DNA of 55,124 nt, taken from JBNJGB01 sp051747385 (GTDB taxonomy: Bacteria > Myxococcota_A > UBA9042 > PHBI01 > JACKFB01). Below, one piece after another: positions 50,419 to 55,124 of this stretch. The notes under the pieces were generated by a model. It was not told the DNA's origin and searched no databases. It saw only the letters and a list, made by a program, of their open reading frames with translations. Numbering within the stretch: position 1 is the first letter of the stretch; every line of letters starts with the position of its first letter. The position numbers and the translations under genes are program-made. The DNA lies in NCBI GenBank assembly GCA_051747385.1, contig JBNJGB010000041.1:1-55124 (forward strand), read 5' to 3'.

Positions 50419-51590
50419 GGACGCTCAGTGTGTTTTCCGGTGTAGGTGGCCTCGACATCGCAGCTGAAGCAGCTGGCCTTGATGTCGCGCTGGCGACTGA
50501 TTTGTCCGCGGACGCGCTTGATGTGCTCTCCAAGACGACAGGGGTACGGACGGTCCCGGGTGATTTGGAGGCCCTGCTACGAGATGAGGTGCTTGAACAC
50601 GCGTGGAGAGGCCCTCGACCAGAAGTCATCATTGGCGGCCCCCCCTGCACGGCGTTCTCACACGCCGGGTTTTGGCTTGACTACAAGCGGAAGGGGATCG
50701 ACCCGGCCAAGCTCGGAATCTCGTTGTTCTTGGATGTCGTAGAGCGTTTCACGCCGCGTGCTTTCCTTATGGAGAATGTCCCGGGATTGCGATTCAAGAC
50801 GCACCGTGCAAGCTTCAATGGCTTCTTGCGACGTGCGCGCAAGCTAGGATATCGGACGGATTGGGTCGTGTTGTCGGCAAGTGACTATGGTGTTCCGCAA
50901 GCTCGAAGGCGTCTGTTCTTGACTGGCGTCCGGCGACATGGCCATGCAGGGCAATGCCGTCTCGACAAGATACCGAGTTTGCCGACCCGGACCGTAGCAT
51001 GGGCCATTGGGGACGGTTGCGGCCCTCCAGAGCACGAAGAGGTGCCACGAGGCAAGTACTTCGACTTGCTGCGTGACGTTCCGCCCGGCGGCAACTATCT
51101 TGTGCACACTGCGGAGAGGGGGGCAACGGACCCCCAATTCGGCTACCGAAGCCGATATTGGTCGTTCTTGTTGAAGCTCCACCCGGACCGGCCGTCGCCG
51201 ACTATCCCTGCGCAGCGCGTAACCTGGAACGGCCCGTTTCACTGGCAGAATCGGCACTTGCGTGTTCGCGAAATGGCGCGCTTGCAGGGGTTTCCAGACA
51301 CTGTGCCGTTTCCAACGGATAGGGAGAAAGCTCGTCGGTACATCGGTAATGCGGTGCCCGTAATGCTCGGGGCGGTCGTGTTGAATCATCTGGCCTCTGT
51401 GTTGGAGGGTGCGGTGCGTGAGCCGCCAGTCCTTGCCACCGCGCGCTGCGTTGATACCAGCTGGAGCGAACTCTCGGACGTGCTGGCGAAAGCGCTGGAA
51501 GTTGGGCGCAGGCGGCGCGCGCAGGGGGCGGACCGGGACAGTGTGAGCGGGTGCCGAGACACACTGCCATCCGCTGAAGTCCGCGGGTAG
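50415..51590 (+). CDS. DNA (cytosine-5) methyltransferase
   Basis: The product (391 aa) has all main C5-MTase motifs in order: I FSGVGGLDIAAEAAGL, IV GGPPCTAFSHAG with catalytic C78, VI MENVPGL, VIII GVPQARRRLF, and X RYIGNAVPVML. The target-recognition region lies between VIII and X. It methylates cytosine C5 using SAM. The ATG overlaps the nuclease-like gene stop (ATGA). Codon use is AT-richer than the flagellar genes, consistent with transfer. The stop TAG (51588-51590) is exactly where the first 55-bp repeat begins. Confidence 0.95.
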   Translation: MRTLSVFSGVGGLDIAAEAAGLDVALATDLSADALDVLSKTTGVRTVPGDLEALLRDEVLEHAWRGPRPEVIIGGPPCTAFSHAGFWLDYKRKGIDPAKLGISLFLDVVERFTPRAFLMENVPGLRFKTHRASFNGFLRRARKLGYRTDWVVLSASDYGVPQARRRLFLTGVRRHGHAGQCRLDKIPSLPTRTVAWAIGDGCGPPEHEEVPRGKYFDLLRDVPPGGNYLVHTAERGATDPQFGYRSRYWSFLLKLHPDRPSPTIPAQRVTWNGPFHWQNRHLRVREMARLQGFPDTVPFPTDREKARRYIGNAVPVMLGAVVLNHLASVLEGAVREPPVLATARCVDTSWSELSDVLAKALEVGRRRRAQGADRDSVSGCRDTLPSAEVRG

Positions 51591-51787
51591 GCTCGGGGGT
51601 CGTGTCGCGACTTGTTGACCTGGCCCTGGGAGGGCTCGGGGGTCGGGTCGCGACTTGTTGACTTGCGGCTGCCACGGAGACACCGGGGGGTGAGGTGTCA
51701 GATCCTTTCACATTTCACTTCCTCGGCCCGAGGGCTCGGGGGTCGGGTCGCGACTTGTTGACTTGCGGCTGCCACGGAGACACCGGG
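51590..51787. repeat. Copies 1-3 of a roughly 55-bp repeat
   Basis: The unit begins GGCTCGGGGGTCGGGTCGCG, continues ACTTGTTGACTTGCGGCTGC and ends CACGGAGACACCG. Copy 1 (51590-51622) is shortened and starts on the methyltransferase stop; copies 2 (51633-51685) and 3 (51733-51787) are full. All share one orientation. Between copies 2 and 3 lies a TGTCAGATCCTTTCACATTT segment. The 279-bp interval before the HEPN gene has no other content that I can support. Confidence 0.92.
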
Positions 51788-51869
51788 GCCGGGGGCGGCC
51801 CAACCCAGTCCCGCCGGCGAAGTCGACGGGTAGGAGCAGCGAGCGTCCATGGACTGGCGAGGAGGCGAG

Positions 51870-52301
51870 ATGGAGCAGGCGACCAGGGATGCGATTGTCG
51901 ACAACTTCAGCTCGAACCTGGCCCGGGTGCAGTCACTGCTCGACGTCCATGACGCCATCGGGACGCCAGGGCCGGGCCGGCGTACGACGGCCCAGACCGA
52001 CGTCCTCCGCGCCGCCGTCGTGCTCCTTCACGCCTCGCTGGAGGATCTCCTGCGATCCAGCTCGGAGCAGCTGCTCCCAGGTGCGGAGCCTCATGTCCTC
52101 AGTGAGATCGGGCTCCCCAGAGGAGACGGCACGAGCGTCGAGCGGTTCAGGCTGGGAGAGCTCGCCCGGTTCCGAGGCGACCGGGTCGATGATGTGATTC
52201 GGGCGGCAGTGATGGCGAAGCTCGAGCGTTCGAACTACAACAACGTCAACCAGGTGGCGGGCGCGCTTGACGGTCTGGGGGTCAAGTCTACTGACTTCTG
52301 A
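51870..52301 (+). pseudogene. HEPN-like protein truncated by a REP-like element
   Basis: The 143-aa frame (ATG 51870, GGAGG 5 nt upstream; ATG 51849 in frame) resembles RiboL-PSP-HEPN proteins: LRAAVVLLHASLEDLLRSSS and, near the end, YNNVNQVAGALDGLG. In that family a catalytic Arg-x4-6-His motif follows further on; here the frame ends in VKSTDF, encoded by the left arm of the inverted-repeat element at 52277. The nuclease motif is therefore missing. The start region is duplicated at 53545-53657. Family assignment is moderate. Confidence 0.6.
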
Positions 52302-52462
52302 CTTCGCGGGCGGCTGGGTTTGTGAACGGGCACGTGGGCAACGTGCTCTAGGACCTCCGCAGGAAGGGACTGCCACGTGAATTCCTACGCCGGAAGGAGC
52401 GCTACGAGCGTGGGGCGTCGGAGCCCACCAGCCCTTAGTCAGAAGTCAGTAGACCTGACCCC
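52277..52462. mobile_element. REP/MITE-like element with 26-bp inverted arms
   Basis: GGGGTCAAGTCTACTGACTT (start of 52277-52303) is inverted at 52437-52462 (one mismatch, A/G). Similar arms occur at 24861-24918 as direct repeats. Such motifs in environmental genomes often flank REP-associated transposase genes. The enclosed 133 bp include a possible transposase tail (next feature). It interrupts the HEPN-like gene. Confidence 0.7.
52352..52438 (+). pseudogene. Possible transposase 3' remnant inside the element
   Basis: In one frame 28 codons to a TAG (52436-52438) read DLRRKGLPREFLRRKERYER and GASEPTSP, a basic tail like that of some Tn/REP transposases. A stop codon lies just upstream in the same frame. 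Recognition is weak; chance is possible. Confidence 0.25.
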
Positions 52463-52478
52463 GAAGCCCGAAGCCCGG

Positions 52479-52558
52479 GGCTCGGGGGTCGGGTCGCGAC
52501 TTGTTGACTTGCTGCCAGGGCTCGGGGGTCGGGTCGCGACTTGTTGACTTGCTGCCAG
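52479..52558. repeat. Copies 4 and 5 of the 55-bp repeat (short form)
   Basis: Two head-to-tail 40-bp copies, each GGCTCGGGGGTCGGGTCGCG, ACTTGTTGACTTGC, TGCCA, lacking the CACGGAGACACCG end. They lie directly upstream of the DUF6567-like lipoprotein gene. Confidence 0.9.
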
Positions 52559-52613
52559 AGGCTCGGGGCTCGGCGATGCGACGTGTGCCCCCACCACCGA
52601 CAGGAGACGCTTC

Positions 52614-53369
52614 GTGAACAGCCAACGACGATTCCTTCCCATGATGGTCCTGGTCCTCGCGCTCTCGGGGTGCGGCTACAACAGCGGGCTGCTCGGGGGC
52701 TCCGTGGGGCAGGTCGAGGTGGACCGGGCGAACTTCCGGGTCGTCGAGACCGACGTGCGGGCGAGCCAGTCGACCGGCGCGGTGCTCTGTGCGTTCCCCG
52801 TGGGCTCCAGCGCCCCGCATGCGGACGCGATGAGGAAGCTGCACCGGAAGGCGGACCTGGGGCCCAACCAGAGTCTGGTGAACGTCCGGGTGGACCGGGC
52901 GGTCCGCGTGTACGTCGTCTACTGCACGTTCACGACCACCGTGAGCGCGGACATCGTGGAGTTCCGGACGGGTGACGGGCAGCGAGCCTCGACGAGAGGG
53001 CGCACCGGGGCGCGCGTGCCGGACGAGACCAACAAGCTCGTCCGCGCCTCCAAGCCCAGCGCGGCAACCAATCCCGAAGAGGACGGAGGTCACGACGCCG
53101 ACGAAGGTGCTGCCTCCGAGCCGCGTGTCCCGCCGCTACCGGCAGAGGGCCCGATCGACCTCCAGCAGCCGCAGAGGATGGACGACATGGAGCGCGTGAT
53201 GGCCGAGTGGACGGAGCAGCCCGTCGCCGTGACGTGCGACGGCGAGACGATCCGCGGCATGCTCCTCGGCGTCCGCTCCTACACGCTCGTCGTCCGTCGG
53301 CACTCCGGGCCACTCGCCAAGCTCTTCTTCCTGGACTGCGAGAGCGCGCGGCTGGACCGTCGGGACTGA
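52614..53369 (+). CDS. DUF6567-like lipoprotein
   Basis: The product (251 aa, GTG 52614 after GGAGA) has a lipoprotein signal ending VLALSGC, followed by GYNSGLLGGSVGQVEVDRANFRVVETDV, the pattern of bacterial DUF6567-type lipoproteins, to about residue 125. The rest (about 125-251) is Pro/Glu/Asp-rich and then strand-rich (QPVAVTCDGETIRGMLLGVR, LFFLDCESARL), possibly a second small domain. Probably periplasmic or surface. It is bracketed on both sides by 55-bp repeats. Confidence 0.75.
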   Translation: MNSQRRFLPMMVLVLALSGCGYNSGLLGGSVGQVEVDRANFRVVETDVRASQSTGAVLCAFPVGSSAPHADAMRKLHRKADLGPNQSLVNVRVDRAVRVYVVYCTFTTTVSADIVEFRTGDGQRASTRGRTGARVPDETNKLVRASKPSAATNPEEDGGHDADEGAASEPRVPPLPAEGPIDLQQPQRMDDMERVMAEWTEQPVAVTCDGETIRGMLLGVRSYTLVVRRHSGPLAKLFFLDCESARLDRRD

Positions 53370-53387
53370 CTGATTCGGGGGTCGCGG

Positions 53388-53722
53388 GCTCGGGGGTCGG
53401 ATCGCAACTTGTTCGCCGACGTAGGCTCGGGGGTCGGGTCGCGACTTGTTGACTTGCGGCTGCCACGGAGACACCGTAGGCTCGGAGACACCGTAGGCTC
53501 GGGGGTCGGGTCGCGACTTGTTGACTTGCGGCTGCCACGGAGACACCGGGGCCGGGCGGCCCAACCCAGTCCCGCCGGCGAAGTCGACGCGTAGGAGCAG
53601 CGAGCGTCCATGGACTGGCGAGGAGGCGAGATGGAGCAGGCGACCCGGGATGCGATTGCGCCTCGCTGGGCTCGGGGGTCGGGTCGCGACTTGTTGACTT
53701 GCGGCTGCCACGGAGACACCGG
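53388..53722. repeat. Copies 6-9 of the 55-bp repeat
   Basis: Copy 6 (53388-53420) is degenerate; copies 7 (53424-53477), 8 (53497-53550) and 9 (53669-53722) are full. Between 7 and 8 a GGCTCGGAGACACCGTAG fragment shows a partial duplication. Copies 8 and 9 bracket the truncated HEPN start. The stretch 53723-53945 (223 bp) has no gene that I can support. Confidence 0.92.
53545..53660 (+). pseudogene. Truncated duplicate of HEPN gene start
   Basis: About 113 bp match 51780-51895 with only a few changes, covering the leader, ribosome site and first ten codons (MEQATRDAI) of the HEPN-like gene. The coding match ends at GCGATTG and the frame is lost shortly before repeat copy 9. Confidence 0.85.
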
Positions 53723-53945
53723 GGCCGGCTCGGCTCGTTCCGCCTACTCGATGCGTGACACTGCGACCTGCACCGCGATCCCCTCACGCAGCCGGATCGC
53801 TCCACGGCCCGCAGGCATCAACTGCCGGGGACGCCTACACCTGAGCCCGGGCCAAGCACCCTGAGGGGACCGCCCCGCACGACTACCCCACTAGCTCCCC
53901 GCCGCTGCTCCTTCCCAGACCGTGCTGTTGCCGACCGTGGTCGGG

Positions 53946-54782
53946 TCAGTCGATCCGAACCCGCCTTAGGAAGGCTTGGACGTAGCCATAGGCGTCGGCC
54001 TGGTTCCGAGGGTCCCGAGGGAGGGTGAGGAAGTCGGCAGCCCGGATCGGTCCGACATGCTCTTCCGAAGCGAAGTCCTGGCCGAGGATCCTCAGCGCCT
54101 CCGTCGACTCCTCCATCTCGGCGATGCCGGCGAAGCGTTCGGCAACGTCTGCTGTCGTGCCATCGCCGAAGTTCGTGAGGACGTAGACCAGGTCGTAGGC
54201 ATCCTTGTTCTCGCCCCGCAGGTGGAAGGCGTGCGCCTTCATGACCACGAAGGCCGCCGGACCGCACACGTTCACCGAACGCTGTGCCAGCTCACCAGCC
54301 GGTGTTCGGCCGTCAATGGTCACCGAGATGTGGTCCAGAAAGGCCACGGGGAGGGCCGGCGTCACGATAGCAGCGAAGTCGCCTTCCAGGTTCTGGAGCC
54401 GACCGGGAGGAGGCCCCTGCTCCGACGTAGGGATCAGAAAGTCGATGGTCACGCCGCTCCCCTGCAGCAGCCAGGTCTGTCGGGTCATCCGACCTTCCGC
54501 CTTCGTCCCCGGCTCGAAGCCACGATCCCGAAGCCTGTCGGCGACTTCCCGATACCGCTCCTCATCGAGCAGGGCGAGAGACAGCCCCAGGTCGAGGTCC
54601 CGGGTTCCAACGTGCGGAACTGTGGCCTCCTCCTGGTCGATGATGAGGTACGGCACCAAACCGCCCACGACCACGATCTCCTCGCTGAGGTCACCCAGGA
54701 TCGTGGCCACGTACAGGCACATGCTGCGGGCCTCGATCGCCAGCTCCGGCTGGTAGCCCGCTGCCCTCGTCGGCTTGGTCAT
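53946..54782 (-). CDS. AbiEii-like nucleotidyltransferase toxin
   Basis: The product (278 aa, ATG 54782 after GGAGGG) has an N-terminal nucleotidyltransferase pattern: VVVGGLVPYLII with G40-G41, then TRDLDLGLSL with D62 and D64, and further on KAHAFHLRGENKDAYDLVYVL. This matches the AbiEii/AbiGii-type toxin or DUF1814 family. In type IV systems the toxin transfers nucleotides to tRNA or another target and the partner regulator represses the operon. Its start overlaps the upstream gene stop by 4 nt (ATGA), so the pair is an AbiE-type module. Confidence 0.8.
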   Translation of the reverse strand: MTKPTRAAGYQPELAIEARSMCLYVATILGDLSEEIVVVGGLVPYLIIDQEEATVPHVGTRDLDLGLSLALLDEERYREVADRLRDRGFEPGTKAEGRMTRQTWLLQGSGVTIDFLIPTSEQGPPPGRLQNLEGDFAAIVTPALPVAFLDHISVTIDGRTPAGELAQRSVNVCGPAAFVVMKAHAFHLRGENKDAYDLVYVLTNFGDGTTADVAERFAGIAEMEESTEALRILGQDFASEEHVGPIRAADFLTLPRDPRNQADAYGYVQAFLRRVRID

Positions 54783-55124
54783 CTGTCCCTCCAACCAAGG
54801 AGATCCGTCCGAAGGGCGGAGGCTGCCTCGTCCGCCCGCTCAGGATGCCCAAGCAGATCCAGGTACGCCTGGACCGGCTGGACGCATCGCACCCCCTCGA
54901 TCTCCTCGGCGGCGTAGAACACGCCCTCGTCCCGTGGCACCACGAGCCACACGTTCTCGCCCTTCTCCACCGGTCGCAGCCCAAGGCTCTCAGGGTCACG
55001 GACCGGCACGGAGGTGAAGAACGTTACCAAGCGGTGGTCGGCGTGTCGGGTCCACAACCACGCTGCTGAGAGACCCGTGGCCGCCCACGGGAGGTCCGAC
55101 TCCTCGGCCAAGCGACCTGCCAAC
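54779..55124 (-). CDS. AbiEi-like antitoxin/regulator, 5' end outside window
   Basis: 114 codons are visible; the gene continues past the window end, so no start is seen. The end, with CVQPVQAYLDLLGHPERADEAASALRTDLLGW, matches the C-terminal domain of AbiEi-family antitoxins (partner of AbiEii), which in complete form also have an N-terminal winged helix that binds the promoter. It overlaps the toxin gene by 4 nt. Confidence 0.75.
   Translation of the reverse strand, partial: LAGRLAEESDLPWAATGLSAAWLWTRHADHRLVTFFTSVPVRDPESLGLRPVEKGENVWLVVPRDEGVFYAAEEIEGVRCVQPVQAYLDLLGHPERADEAASALRTDLLGWRDR

Noticed and set aside
51590..53722. CRISPR array
   Set aside because: Repeats recur but spacers are irregular in length, partly duplicated, and hold genes; no cas genes are present.
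53745..53819. Short minus-strand frame ending GIAVQVAVSRIE
   Set aside because: Reads like a protein tail but has only 24 codons from an ATG and no support from neighbours; left unannotated.
1..55124. tRNA, rRNA or riboswitch genes
   Set aside because: I looked for cloverleaf-type structures and conserved rRNA segments in intergenic stretches and saw none; a covariance search was not possible.

Overview
The window is GC-rich DNA with dense, mostly uninterrupted gene order and two runs of exactly 100 N (15802-15901 and 24618-24717), so it is a scaffold rather than a finished replicon. The gene content suggests a flagellated member of the Myxococcota / former Deltaproteobacteria: Asp-rich 'DADAD' lipoproteins, very large Cys-rich surface lipoproteins, sigma-54 flagellar promoters, and FlhF/FlhG of the kind that position polar flagella. 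Taxonomy is inferred from style, not from a marker gene.

Layout. 1-5.2 kb: a dispersed repeat, a helical-repeat lipoprotein, the GTPase hflX (with no normal start codon where translation should begin), and an outer-membrane-like protein. 5.3-15.1 kb: two giant paralogous lipoproteins (about 1770 and 1450 aa), each with a metzincin zinc site and Met-turn, closed by a clear rho-independent terminator. 15.1-16.5 kb: a small unknown gene whose last 17 codons and downstream flank are repeated in tandem with a 184-bp period. 16.5-26.1 kb: a minus-strand flagellar block (flgH, FliJ-like, flgF, flgG, flgA, flgI, flgJ, flgM, flgN, flgK, flgL, then a PilZ protein), with sigma-54 promoters in front of flgF and flgH. 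27.2-35.4 kb: a second minus-strand flagellar operon (fliO, fliP, fliQ, flhA, flhF, flhG, fliA, and a MepA-type endopeptidase), led by a consensus sigma-54 promoter; fliR and flhB are missing from their usual place between fliQ and flhA.

35.5-46.2 kb holds signalling and surface genes: a hybrid histidine kinase with an inactivated receiver, a small lipoprotein, a GST, a six-module lipoprotein, a diguanylate cyclase, an AAA/DUF4143 ATPase, a hotdog thioesterase and an Asp-rich lipoprotein.

46.4-55.1 kb is an accessory, defence-like region: a ribbon-helix-helix/PIN toxin-antitoxin pair with a double palindromic operator; a restriction-methylation protein that has lost its whole catalytic core; a lower-GC three-gene cassette (ParB-like protein, nuclease-like protein, C5-cytosine methyltransferase) joined by 4-nt overlaps; a HEPN-like gene truncated by a REP-like element; nine copies of a roughly 55-bp repeat that starts at the methyltransferase stop codon; a DUF6567-like lipoprotein; and an AbiE-type (type IV) toxin-antitoxin pair that runs off the window end. 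The best candidate for an undescribed system is the ParB-like / nuclease-like / C5-methyltransferase cassette at 48344-51590.
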